A stretch of DNA of 64,000 bases from Halomonas sp. A40-4 (lineage in GTDB: Bacteria; Pseudomonadota; Gammaproteobacteria; Pseudomonadales; Halomonadaceae). The notes beneath the pieces are model-generated. The model was not told the DNA's origin. It saw nothing but the letters and a program-made list of their open reading frames with translations, and did no database searches. Shown here piece after piece: positions 30,141 through 39,286 of this stretch. The position numbers and the translations under genes were made by a program. The first letter of the stretch is position 1. Each line of letters opens with the position of its first letter. The stretch is from contig NZ_CP065230.1 of the NCBI RefSeq assembly GCF_015767635.1, forward strand, positions 1,798,001 to 1,862,000. Direction: 5' to 3'.

Positions 30141-32560
30141 AGTGCTTTCTGCCTGATGGCATTTGCTGCCAACATGACCCGTTCAGGTGTTGCCGGGGTA
30201 TCAAGATGGGGGGATACCTGATAGCCCGTCAGGCTTGAAAGGGCATCTCGTAATGCCGACCACACGCAAATCCCCAGCATGAAGGGCGGCTCGCCAACGG
30301 CTTTGGAGCGATAAAGGCTCGCCATGGAGTTGGGGTGGCCTTCCAGAAGTTCGACATTGAAAATCAGTGGCAGGTCGCCGAACGTGGGGATCTTATAAGT
30401 TGCCGGCCCGTCGGTGATCAGCATGCCTTTATCATTCCATTTGAGCTCTTCGCTGGTCAGCCACCCCATGCCCTGTATAAAGCCGCCTTCCACCTGGCCC
30501 ATGTCAATGGCAGGATTAAGTGAATCGCCCACATCGTGGAGTATATCCACGCGCTCCACCTGATATTCACCCGTCAGTGTATCTACGCTGACTTCGCCTA
30601 CTGCTGCGCCGAAGGCATAGTAATAGAAAGGGCGACCCTGGCCGTCGGCGCGGTTGTAGTAAATCAGCGGCGTTGCATAAAAGCCTTTTTCCGACAGTGA
30701 AATACGGTTTAGGTAGGCGGTCTGGACGAGCTCACCCCAAGCGATGCGGCGCTCACTTTCGCCAATGCCGGCAATCAGCATACCGTCCTCCAGGCGCATG
30801 CCTTCACGACCCAGGCCTTCTGAATAGTGCTCGGCGGCAAAATCGAACAGTCGCTCCCTCAGCTTGCTGGCGGCGTCCCGCGCCGCCATGCCGTTCAGGT
30901 CGGCACCGCTGGAGGCGGCGGTGGGCGATGTATTGGGTACCTTGTCTGTGCGGGTTGCACTGATGCGGACGCTGTCCAGATCCAGCCCCAGTTCTCGAGC
31001 GACTACCTGACAGATTTTGGTATGTAGGCCCTGACCCATTTCCGTGCCGCCGTGGTTGATCATGATACTGCCATCGGTATACACATGAAGCAGCGCGCCG
31101 GCCTGATTCAGGTGCTGAGCAGTAAATGAGATGCCAAATTTGACCGGGGTAAGAGCGAGGCCCTTTTTGATAATTGGGCTTGCCGCATTGAACGATGTAA
31201 TGGCCTTACGACGCGACCAATAGTCACTGCTGTGTTCCAGCGTGTCCACCAGGGTGTGAAGCAATTGGATCTGATCGACCTGCTGGCCATAGTGGGTAAT
31301 GTCGCGACCCTGGCGATAGAAATTGCGCTTCCGGATGGTCAGTGGGTCCTCGCCGATCCGGCGGGCGATGTCATCCATGGCGGCCTCAATGATCATCATT
31401 CCTTGAGGCCCTCCAAAGCCTCGAAAAGCAGTGTTTGAGGCCGTATGGGTCTTGGCGCGATGCCCTGTCACGCGCGCATTGCCCAACGAGTAAGCGTTAT
31501 CGGCATGAAACATGGCACGATCGACGATGGCGTCTGAAAGGTCGGGCGAGTAGCCGCAGTCGCCGATCACGGTGATCTCGCCGCCTTCGATGACCCCCTG
31601 ATGATCGATCGCCAACTGATAGCGGTTATGGAAAGGATGCCGCTTGCCCGTGGCGTGGGTATCCTCGCTGCGTGGCAACCGTAGGCGAATGGCCTTGCCC
31701 GTTCGGCGCGCAAAAAGCGCTGCCATACAGGCCCAGGGAGAGGCCTGGGTTTCTTTGCCGCCAAAGCCACCGCCCATGCGGCGAACTTCAACGGTTACCG
31801 CGTGAAAAGGAATGCCGAGCACTTCGGCAACGAGCTTTTGGGTTTCGCTTGGGTGCTGGTTGGAGGTATGGACGATGACGCCTTCATCTTCGCTGGGCAA
31901 TACAATGCATGCCTGTCCTTCCAGGTAAAAATGCTCCTGGCCGCCAATAAAAAGCTCGCCTTCGATGTGCTGCGATGCTTGTTCCAGGGTTGCCTGCCAA
32001 TCACCACGCTCTTGAACGTGGGTGGGGCGAACGAACTCTTCACGCTCGGTCGCCGCGACAGGATCAAGGCTGGCGGGTTGTTCGTCGATATCCAGCTTGG
32101 CAAGTTTCACGGCCCGGCGCGCGGCCAGTAAGGTTGTTGCAGCCACGGCAAAGAGGCATTGGCCTGCATAGCTGATTTCCCGGTCCACAAAGATAGGATC
32201 ACCCGGGAATACCGGGCCAATGTCAGTGTGCCCCGGTACGTCATCAAACGTTATAACATCGATAACCCCAGGTGCCTGCCTGACCCCCTCAAGGTTGAGC
32301 TTGGTTAATGTGCCATGGGCGACAGGCGACAAGCCAAGTGCAACGTGCAGGGCATCAGCCGGCGTTTTGATATCGTCAATATAAGCTGCCTTACCCGTGA
32401 CGTGTTTATTAGCGCTTTCGTGAAAGCTTGCACTGCCCGCCTGGCGTTGACTCTGGTTATCGACCGTATGGCGAGCAAGTGGGCCGGAGCCTTGAATATG
32501 GTCATGCAATTCACGGCGTGCACGGTGGCTGTCGACATCGAGTTTAGTGAGCGTACGCAT
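30137..32560 (-). CDS. xdhB: Xanthine dehydrogenase, molybdopterin-binding subunit
   Basis: An 807-residue large subunit oxidising hypoxanthine and xanthine to urate. Typical features are GKAAYIDDI near residue 60, the molybdopterin loop MGGGFGGKE, the substrate-site AFRGFGGPQG region, MINHGGTEMGQGLHTK, and KAVGEPPFML, carrying the catalytic glutamate near the C-terminus. About 40 N-terminal residues precede the conserved core. The start overlaps xdhA by 17 bp. Confidence 0.95.
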   Translation of the reverse strand: MRTLTKLDVDSHRARRELHDHIQGSGPLARHTVDNQSQRQAGSASFHESANKHVTGKAAYIDDIKTPADALHVALGLSPVAHGTLTKLNLEGVRQAPGVIDVITFDDVPGHTDIGPVFPGDPIFVDREISYAGQCLFAVAATTLLAARRAVKLAKLDIDEQPASLDPVAATEREEFVRPTHVQERGDWQATLEQASQHIEGELFIGGQEHFYLEGQACIVLPSEDEGVIVHTSNQHPSETQKLVAEVLGIPFHAVTVEVRRMGGGFGGKETQASPWACMAALFARRTGKAIRLRLPRSEDTHATGKRHPFHNRYQLAIDHQGVIEGGEITVIGDCGYSPDLSDAIVDRAMFHADNAYSLGNARVTGHRAKTHTASNTAFRGFGGPQGMMIIEAAMDDIARRIGEDPLTIRKRNFYRQGRDITHYGQQVDQIQLLHTLVDTLEHSSDYWSRRKAITSFNAASPIIKKGLALTPVKFGISFTAQHLNQAGALLHVYTDGSIMINHGGTEMGQGLHTKICQVVARELGLDLDSVRISATRTDKVPNTSPTAASSGADLNGMAARDAASKLRERLFDFAAEHYSEGLGREGMRLEDGMLIAGIGESERRIAWGELVQTAYLNRISLSEKGFYATPLIYYNRADGQGRPFYYYAFGAAVGEVSVDTLTGEYQVERVDILHDVGDSLNPAIDMGQVEGGFIQGMGWLTSEELKWNDKGMLITDGPATYKIPTFGDLPLIFNVELLEGHPNSMASLYRSKAVGEPPFMLGICVWSALRDALSSLTGYQVSPHLDTPATPERVMLAANAIRQKAL

Positions 32561-33998
32561 GGAGCATCACCTCCTGATTGGGCGCGCAAAGCGTCAGGTA
32601 CAGGCGCTCTAGCAGGTTGCGAGCGGCTTGTTGGCGATAAAGCTGGCTACCCCGCACATCGCTCATGGGATGAAATTCGTTGTCAAGCGCCTGCTGTGCG
32701 GCTTGGAAGCTGGCTTTCGACAGTGGCTGGCCTTCCAGTGCTTTCTCGGTCGCAAGGGCTCGTTTAGGGGTTGCGGCCATGCCGCCGAACGCGATGCGCA
32801 CGTCGTGCATGACACCTGCCTCCAGGCGGTAGCAGAAAGCGCCCAACACCGCTGATATATCATCCTCCCGCCGCTTGGAGAGCTTCCAGACACGCAGCAT
32901 GCTGTTATCAGCCAGTTTGGGAACAAATACCCGGCTGACAATTTCATCTGCTGCCAGCGCGGTTTTTTTATAGTCGATAAAAAAAGTACTCAAAGGAATT
33001 TGCCGAGAGCCGTCAGCGTTTGCCAGTTCTACCCAGGCATCGAGTGCCAGCAAAACGGGGGGGGTATCGCCAATGGGAGACGCATTGGCGATATTGCCGC
33101 CGATGGTGCCTGTATTGCGTATTTGTTGGGAGCCGAGACGGTGTAGCAAATGGGCAAAGGCCGGGAAGTGGGTGTCCAACAGCGGCTCAAGCTGGGTATA
33201 GGTGACGCCAGCGCCTACCCACCAGCCTGATTGTTCCTGAAAAGTGGCTTCCTCAATCCGGCGGAGCTCGTTAACCCGGGAAACATCAATCAGTTGATCC
33301 AGTTCGACAAGGCGCTGAGTGTTTTCCAGCCATAAATCCGTTGCACCGGCGACGAGGCGCGCATTGGGGTAACAACGGCGCACTCTGGTGAGTTCAACCA
33401 GGGTGGTTGGCTGGGCAAACAGCGATGCGTTGTTTTCTACCCGCTCAGAATCGGGCGCTGATGCAACTGGCGGTGAGGCGTCAAACCATTGGGGGGCCTG
33501 CCAGGAAAATGATTGCATGCTCAAGGCCGCATCGCGGATAGGGCGATAGCCGGTGCAGCGGCATAAATTGCCACCTAGCACGGCTTCAAGGCGTTCAGGG
33601 GTCAAAGGGGCCGGACGGTGCTCCTGAGTGGTATGCAGCGTAAACAGCGACATGACGATACCCGGCGTACAAAAACCGCACTGACTGCCGTGACATTCAA
33701 CCATGGCCTGTTGCGCAGGGTGCAACTGACTGCCTTGCGCCAAGCCTTCGATAGTGACCAAGTGGCGACTGCTAAGCTGATGTGCTGGCGTGATGCAGGC
33801 ATTGATGCTTTGAAAGCACGCTTGAGCATCACTAGGGTTGCGAATGGCAACCGTACAGGCGCCACAATCGCCGGAGGCGCAACCTTCTTTGGTGCCCGTC
33901 ATCCCCAAATGGTCGCGTAATAGCGTTAAAATGCTTGTGTCCGGTGGCACATCGCATTGCTTGGGGATGCCATTGAGCAAAAACTCAATCGTCGCCAT
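32544..33998 (-). CDS. xdhA: Xanthine dehydrogenase, FeS/FAD subunit
   Basis: A 484-residue small subunit. The N-terminal plant-ferredoxin-type [2Fe-2S] domain has EGCASGDCGACTV (C40, C45, C48), the second [2Fe-2S] domain has CGFCTPG and CRCTGYRPI, and the FAD domain has LVAGATDLW and IGGNIANASPIGDTPP. ATG 33998 is chosen because GGAG lies 6 bases upstream; an ATG 12 bp earlier is possible. The upstream frame to 34244 overlaps the divergent regulator and its promoter and is not coding. First gene of the purine operon; a palindromic operator sits 23-38 bp upstream. Confidence 0.94.
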   Translation of the reverse strand: MATIEFLLNGIPKQCDVPPDTSILTLLRDHLGMTGTKEGCASGDCGACTVAIRNPSDAQACFQSINACITPAHQLSSRHLVTIEGLAQGSQLHPAQQAMVECHGSQCGFCTPGIVMSLFTLHTTQEHRPAPLTPERLEAVLGGNLCRCTGYRPIRDAALSMQSFSWQAPQWFDASPPVASAPDSERVENNASLFAQPTTLVELTRVRRCYPNARLVAGATDLWLENTQRLVELDQLIDVSRVNELRRIEEATFQEQSGWWVGAGVTYTQLEPLLDTHFPAFAHLLHRLGSQQIRNTGTIGGNIANASPIGDTPPVLLALDAWVELANADGSRQIPLSTFFIDYKKTALAADEIVSRVFVPKLADNSMLRVWKLSKRREDDISAVLGAFCYRLEAGVMHDVRIAFGGMAATPKRALATEKALEGQPLSKASFQAAQQALDNEFHPMSDVRGSQLYRQQAARNLLERLYLTLCAPNQEVMLHAYAH

Positions 33999-34020
33999 AC
34001 CAAACTCCATCTTCATTGTT

Positions 34021-34036
34021 TTGACCGATCGGTCAA
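34021..34036. promoter_or_regulatory. Perfect 16-bp palindromic operator for the RutR-like regulator
   Basis: TTGACCGATCGGTCAA is a perfect inverted repeat close to the E. coli RutR consensus TTGACCA-NN-TGGTCAA. It lies 23-38 bp upstream of xdhA, where a bound repressor would block transcription. The centre GATC is also a Dam site. Confidence 0.7.
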
Positions 34037-34085
34037 TATCATTTGAGCTTGAGACAAAATCGGCGGTTATGCAAGGCTTCGAGTG

Positions 34086-34104
34086 TTGCACCGGTAAGGT
34101 GCAA
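34086..34104. promoter_or_regulatory. Second inverted repeat in the xdhA-rutR-like intergenic region
   Basis: TTGCACC-GGTAA-GGTGCAA is a perfect 7-bp inverted repeat. It is enclosed by a wider CGGTTAT (34064-34070) / ATAACCG (34105-34111) pair. Possible binding site or transcript hairpin; function unknown. Confidence 0.4.
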
Positions 34105-34199
34105 ATAACCGTATTACGCGGGGTTTTGGAGCATGTAATGTGAAGCGCCGTTATCTGCCCCCACTCATCTACCCAGCACCTGATAAAGGAACTCAGTGA

Positions 34200-34859
34200 A
34201 TGACGGCTGAAACAGCAGACCAGGATAACGTCGGTAGGGATCACATCGAACGCTGCATTTTGCGCGCGGCTGAACAGGTGTTTTCGCAGTATGGCTACCG
34301 GGGAGCAAGCCTCCAGGCGATTGCCGATAAAGCCGGTCTGCCCAAAGCGAATATCCTGTATTACATGGGCAGCAAGCAGGCGCTCTATGTGCGGTTGCTC
34401 AATCGCATGATGAGCCGGTGGAATGCAGTGCTTGAGGACATCACACCGGAAAGCGACCCAGGACGCGTTCTCAGCGAATTTATTCGCACCAAGATAGTGC
34501 TTGGTCAGCGTTATCCCGAAGGCTCAAAGCTGTTTGCCGCTGAAATTTTAGCGGGTGCTCCTTTTCTGAATAAATACCTGTCCGGTGAACTCCGTGATTG
34601 GGTCGCTTCCCGGGCGGCCGTTATTCGTCAGTGGTCGAATCAAGGCAAGATGGACGATCTGGACCCGCATTTGCTGATTTTTCTCATTTGGTCCGCTACT
34701 CAGCATTACGCTGAATATAGTGCCCAGGTCACCGGTATTCTAGGTAAAGAGGCACTTGATGAAGCAGACCTGGAGTCGATTTGCCAATTCCTTGAGCAGG
34801 TGATCCTGAAAGGCTGTGGTGTGCCGCGTCCCGATGCATCGCCCGCAACGCCGCGGTGA
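34200..34859 (+). CDS. TetR family regulator, RutR-like
   Basis: A 219-residue TetR repressor. The N-terminal HTH (EQVFSQYGYRGASLQAIADKAG) is followed by LPKANILYYMGSKQALY. The C-terminal ligand domain closely follows E. coli RutR (RYPEGSKLFAAEILAGAP; HLLIFLIWSATQHYAEYSAQV). E. coli RutR binds uracil or thymine. The divergent orientation from xdhABC-guaD and the RutR-like palindrome suggest it controls purine catabolism here (inference); the ligand may be a purine. AAAGGA precedes the ATG. hrpB follows after 6 bp. Confidence 0.88.
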   Translation: MTAETADQDNVGRDHIERCILRAAEQVFSQYGYRGASLQAIADKAGLPKANILYYMGSKQALYVRLLNRMMSRWNAVLEDITPESDPGRVLSEFIRTKIVLGQRYPEGSKLFAAEILAGAPFLNKYLSGELRDWVASRAAVIRQWSNQGKMDDLDPHLLIFLIWSATQHYAEYSAQVTGILGKEALDEADLESICQFLEQVILKGCGVPRPDASPATPR

Positions 34860-34865
34860 TTGGTT

Positions 34866-37304
34866 ATGACCACGCTACCTATTGAGCCGCATTTAACCTC
34901 CCTGCAAGAAGCCCTGAACGACCATAATCGACTTATTTTGGTGGCCCAGCCTGGGGCGGGCAAGACGACGCGAGTGCCCATGACGCTTTTGAATAGCCAT
35001 TGGGCGCAAGGCAAAACGCTATTACTGCTGGAACCACGACGAGTTGCAGCTCGGCTAGCGGCAAATTTCATGGCTCAGCAGCTTGATGAGCCTATAGGTC
35101 ATACGGTGGGCTATCGAATGCGGGGCGATAGTCAGGTAAGTCGATATACCCGCCTGGAAGTCGTCACCCAAGGGGTGCTGACCCGTATGCTGCAGGATGA
35201 TCCGCTGCTTGAGGGAGTTGGCGGCATCATCTTTGATGAGTTCCATGAACGCAGCATTGACGCAGACCTGGGGTTGGCTCTGGCGTTAGATGTACAGCAA
35301 AGCATTCGCGACGATTTACGCCTCATTGTGATGTCCGCCACTATCGATGTGGCGGCTTTACGGAAAGTGCTTGGGCAACAGACGCCGGTGATTGAAAGTA
35401 CGGGGCGCCAGTACCCGGTTGAAACGATCTATCGGCCGGTGCAGCGTGATACAGCTTTGGAGACACGCGTCTGCGAGGCAGTTGGTGACGCCCTCAAGCG
35501 ATCGGATACGCGCGATATTCTGGTTATTCTGCCGGGCGTAGCCGAGATAAACCGGCTGGTGAAGAAGCTGTCAGAGAGTTGGCTTGATATCGAAGTGCGC
35601 ACGTTGCATGGTCGCATGTCAGTAGAAGCGCAGCAGGCTGCCCTCCAGCAAAATGCTTCACGTCCTCGGGTCATCGTATCGACGGCTATCGCGGAGTCGA
35701 GCGTGACAGTGGATGGCGTTAATGTGGTGATCGACGCTGGTTTAGAGCGTGTTCCGCTGTTCCAGCCTCGTTTGGGACTCACGCAACTGACCACCCGGTG
35801 GGTTAATAGCACCAGCGCCGATCAGCGGCGCGGTCGCGCGGGTCGACAATGTCCAGGGCTATGTTTCCGCTTATGGTCTAAAGAACAACCGCTCGTCCCC
35901 TTTGGTGAACCTGAAATACAACAAGCTGATCTCTCGAAACTGGTGCTTGAACTGGCGTCCTGGGGCGTACAGTCTCCCGACGATCTGACGTGGGTGACCC
36001 CCCCGCCTAGCGGCGCCTGGCAGAGTGGCAAAGCACTGCTGAAAAAGCTTGGCATCATTGATCGAACCGGCATGTTGACCTCGGTGGGTGAACAGTGTGC
36101 ACGTTGGCCGGTGGCCCCAAGGCTTGCCGCAATGTTGGTGAAATCAGCCGACATCAACGCGACGGCGTTGGCCTGTGGGCTAGCCGCGCTCCTTGAAAGC
36201 AGGGAGCGTATCAACGGCTCGCTTCGCAATGCGCTGGATCTGCGTTTTTCTCAACCTGCACGGTACCCTCAGTGGCAGCGTGAGGCCAAGTGGCTGGCAC
36301 GGAGTGCACACGTCGATTTCCCAGGCAAGGTTGACGACGCATTGTTAGGTGCACTTGTGGCGCTGGCGTATCCAGAGCGTATTGGTCAGTGCATCAGCCC
36401 AGGTCGATTCAAACTCGCCAATGGTAAAACGGCGACCTTACCGAACAGCCATCCGCTTGCCAGTGAGCCTTACCTGGTTGCTGTCAACGTTGAAGGGGCG
36501 GCCAGCGAGGCGACGATATACGTGGCGGAGTCGCTTCCGCTAGATACCCTTAACAGTCTTTATCCGGCCACCCGGCAGTGGGTCAATCGCGTCAGCTGGT
36601 CGGACGCCCAAGGCAGACTGATTGGAGAAAGGGTGCAGTGTCATGGTGAGCTGGTGTTAGCCGCTTCTCCGCTCGGCAAGTTGCCCGAGGAAGACGTCAC
36701 AGCGGCGCTGTTGAGCGCTTTGGAGCAGCGTCCTGAAATGATCTTTAATTCATGTGTTCAGCAGCTACAGGGACGTATGGCGATGCTGCACGAGTCTTTT
36801 GAGCGTCACTGGCCAGATTGGTCGGACAGTTCATTGATAAAAACACTTGAAGTCTGGCTCGCTCCCTACATGATCGGGGCGACCCGCATGAGCCAGGTGG
36901 AAAAAATGCCTTTCGAGACATACTTGCTGGCGTCACTGAGTTGGGATCAGCAGACTCAGCTTGAGCGCTTGGCGCCCACTTCGTTAACCGTGCCAAGCGG
37001 TCGCGATATATCGCTTGACTACACCCCGTGTCTGGAAAGTAGGCCACCGGTGCTCGCGATCAAGCTTCAAGAGGCATTTGGCTGGCAGGAGACACCAAGG
37101 GTTGTCGATGGTCGCGTCGCCGTCATGGTTCATCTGCTATCACCGGCGGGGCGACCCCTTCAGGTTACTCAGGATCTGCACAGCTTCTGGGTGAACGGCT
37201 ACCCTGAGGTACGAAAAGAAATGCGAGGGCGCTATCCAAAGCATCCCTGGCCCGAAGATCCTCTTGCCGCACCAGCTACCGCAAAAACGCATAAGCGCAG
37301 ATAA
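34866..37304 (+). CDS. hrpB: ATP-dependent RNA helicase HrpB
   Basis: An 812-residue DEAH/RHA-family helicase with motif I AQPGAGKTTRVP, motif II DEFHER (typical of HrpB), motif III SAT, motif V and QRRGRAGR (motif VI), then the C-terminal HrpB-specific region ending in PKHPWPEDPL. The ATG at 34866 (MTTLPIEPHL) is chosen; a TTG at 34860 is possible. Cellular role of HrpB is not well known. No terminator with a clear T-run follows. Confidence 0.93.
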   Translation: MTTLPIEPHLTSLQEALNDHNRLILVAQPGAGKTTRVPMTLLNSHWAQGKTLLLLEPRRVAARLAANFMAQQLDEPIGHTVGYRMRGDSQVSRYTRLEVVTQGVLTRMLQDDPLLEGVGGIIFDEFHERSIDADLGLALALDVQQSIRDDLRLIVMSATIDVAALRKVLGQQTPVIESTGRQYPVETIYRPVQRDTALETRVCEAVGDALKRSDTRDILVILPGVAEINRLVKKLSESWLDIEVRTLHGRMSVEAQQAALQQNASRPRVIVSTAIAESSVTVDGVNVVIDAGLERVPLFQPRLGLTQLTTRWVNSTSADQRRGRAGRQCPGLCFRLWSKEQPLVPFGEPEIQQADLSKLVLELASWGVQSPDDLTWVTPPPSGAWQSGKALLKKLGIIDRTGMLTSVGEQCARWPVAPRLAAMLVKSADINATALACGLAALLESRERINGSLRNALDLRFSQPARYPQWQREAKWLARSAHVDFPGKVDDALLGALVALAYPERIGQCISPGRFKLANGKTATLPNSHPLASEPYLVAVNVEGAASEATIYVAESLPLDTLNSLYPATRQWVNRVSWSDAQGRLIGERVQCHGELVLAASPLGKLPEEDVTAALLSALEQRPEMIFNSCVQQLQGRMAMLHESFERHWPDWSDSSLIKTLEVWLAPYMIGATRMSQVEKMPFETYLLASLSWDQQTQLERLAPTSLTVPSGRDISLDYTPCLESRPPVLAIKLQEAFGWQETPRVVDGRVAVMVHLLSPAGRPLQVTQDLHSFWVNGYPEVRKEMRGRYPKHPWPEDPLAAPATAKTHKRR

Positions 37305-37380
37305 ACGAAACACCCATATCATGTATAACGGGTTTTAGGGCCGTTTGACGTTGCGTTTAATAGCGCATTGATGACCGCTT

Positions 37381-37587
37381 TTATTCAGGGATCTCACCAG
37401 GCTTGCGGTAGCGCACTCCTTGAGCGCGACGTTCCTCTTCCGTGAGCCTCTCATCTTCAGCTGGTACGCCAAATACTGTCTCCTTGGACCCGTCTTCCCA
37501 AGTGTAAGTGGTACAGCCGGACAACAACGTGACCAGCAGGCATGATGCCATGGCCAGGGTGATTATTTTCAACATTTTCATGCGCAT
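37381..37587 (-). CDS. Small lipoprotein of unknown function
   Basis: A 68-residue protein with a signal peptide and lipobox LLSGC (Cys25). The short mature part has the segment YTWEDGSKETVFGVPAEDE and a charged tail. The start may be one of three ATGs (residues 1, 3 or 5). It stands alone between hrpB and the cytochrome oxidase cluster. The 214-bp gap upstream (37588-37801) shows only a short GCTAT/ATAGC hairpin near 37723-37740. Confidence 0.7.
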   Translation of the reverse strand: MRMKMLKIITLAMASCLLVTLLSGCTTYTWEDGSKETVFGVPAEDERLTEEERRAQGVRYRKPGEIPE

Positions 37588-37801
37588 CAGTTATCTCCGC
37601 AGGGCACGTTAAGATCAATATTATCAATCAACTATAGAAGTCGATAGCGGAATCGTAAATTAGCAAATAAACAATGTTCCAAGAGCGTTGAATGACTACC
37701 AGGGTAACATGTCGCGTGTGAGCTATCGTTTAAAATAGCGTATTACAGCAGAACAGAAAGCCGTTGATAGCCACATCGCGGCAAGCGGCAACGAGGTGAG
37801 T

Positions 37802-37975
37802 ATGTGGTCGGTAATCAAATCGGTGCTCGCAGCACTCATCGGTGTTCAAAATGACCGTCAACGGCGTGAAGACTTCAGTTCTAAACATCCAGCTGCGTTT
37901 ATTATTACATTTATTATCATTACGTTAGCGTTTGTCGTGGCGCTTTGGGCTCTTGCTACTGTCGTTGCGGGATAA
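37802..37975 (+). CDS. DUF2970 domain-containing protein
   Basis: A 57-residue protein with SVLAALIGVQNDRQRREDF followed by one membrane segment (IITFIIITLAFVVALWAL). This pattern fits DUF2970, a small single-pass family commonly next to cytochrome c oxidase genes. GAGGTGA lies directly upstream. It is the first gene of the oxidase cluster, 149 bp before coxB. Confidence 0.75.
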   Translation: MWSVIKSVLAALIGVQNDRQRREDFSSKHPAAFIITFIIITLAFVVALWALATVVAG

Positions 37976-38124
37976 GCAGACCAGCTTTATTTTTTACAAA
38001 TCACGTGAACATTGGCGGGTGTTTTCTATACTGCAGTTGACAACGTTATATCGGCATTCGTCTGTTGCCTACATCCATGCAGGTTGCTGGTTTCAGCCAC
38101 AACAAAAAAAACAAGGGGGCTTCA

Positions 38125-39237
38125 ATGCGCTTATGGTGGCGACCATCAGTGTTCAGTGCAGGCGTGATGAGTAGCAGTGTCTGCTTTGCTCAATCGTGGA
38201 ACATGCCGCTCGGGGTGACCAATGTAAGCCGCGATATCTTTGGTCTACACATGACCATTTTCTGGATATGTGTCGCCATTGGTGTGGTGGTTTTTGGCGC
38301 TATGTTCTTCTCGCTTTTTCGCTATCGTCATTCACAAGGCGCCAAAGCCGCTCACTTTCATGAGAACACCAAGGTAGAGATTCTCTGGACGGTAATTCCT
38401 GTACTGATTCTTGTCGGCATGGCCGTACCGGCGACGGCCACGTTAAAGAATATGTACGATGCTTCAGATGCTGAACTGGACGTTATGGTAACGGGCCAGC
38501 AATGGCGCTGGCGCTATGAATATCTGGGGGAAGATGTCGCGTTCACCTCCAACCTCAGTACGCCCCGCAGCCAGGTAAGTGGCGAGGAAGTTCGAGGAGA
38601 GAACTATCTCCTGGAGGTTGATGAGCCACTAGTCCTGCCTATCAACCGTAAAATCCGTTTTTTAATGACGTCAGATGACGTTATACATTCCTGGTGGGTG
38701 CCTGATCTCGCCGTCAAGCAAGATACGATTCCTGGGTTTATTAACGAAAACTGGGTCAGGATTAACGAGCCTGGAATTTATCGTGGGCAGTGTGCTGAGC
38801 TTTGCGGCATTGACCACGGCTTCATGCCGGTAGTGGTTCAGGCCATGGAAGAAGAGGCCTTTGATGACTGGCTGACAGAACGCAAAAAAGCGGCTGAGCA
38901 AGAAGCGCAGGGGGTTGGGCGTGAATGGGCAATGGAAGAATTAATGGACAGAGGAGAGGCTGTCTATGAATCAATTTGTGCATCATGTCACCAACCAGAT
39001 GGACAGGGTTCTCCCCCCGCATTTCCAGCGCTCGCGGGAAATCAGCAACTGATTGATGATCTCGACTGGCACTTGGACAAAGTCATCAATGGCGTTTCGG
39101 GTGCCGCAATGCCTGCGTTCCGAAATACGCTTAATCCGGTCGAGATTGCCGCGGTCGTTACCTATACGCAAAACGCCTGGGGCAACGATACCCAAAAGCA
39201 GGTACAGCCCGCGCGCGTTGCAGAACAAACAGAATGA
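38125..39237 (+). CDS. coxB: Cytochrome c oxidase subunit II with C-terminal cytochrome c domain
   Basis: A 370-residue caa3-like subunit II. After a signal peptide come two membrane segments (about 36-56 and 79-100), then the cupredoxin domain with the CuA motif GQCAELCGIDHGFMPVVV, and a fused class I cytochrome c with CASCHQPDGQG and a distal methionine in AAMPAFR. ATG 38125 is chosen because AAGGGGG lies about 8 bases upstream. The fused cytochrome c suggests direct electron entry from small cytochromes c. Confidence 0.95.
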   Translation: MRLWWRPSVFSAGVMSSSVCFAQSWNMPLGVTNVSRDIFGLHMTIFWICVAIGVVVFGAMFFSLFRYRHSQGAKAAHFHENTKVEILWTVIPVLILVGMAVPATATLKNMYDASDAELDVMVTGQQWRWRYEYLGEDVAFTSNLSTPRSQVSGEEVRGENYLLEVDEPLVLPINRKIRFLMTSDDVIHSWWVPDLAVKQDTIPGFINENWVRINEPGIYRGQCAELCGIDHGFMPVVVQAMEEEAFDDWLTERKKAAEQEAQGVGREWAMEELMDRGEAVYESICASCHQPDGQGSPPAFPALAGNQQLIDDLDWHLDKVINGVSGAAMPAFRNTLNPVEIAAVVTYTQNAWGNDTQKQVQPARVAEQTE

Positions 39238-39286
39238 TCGATAGGTACTGCAGGTTACAGCGAAAAGAATAAATTTGGAGACAGAT

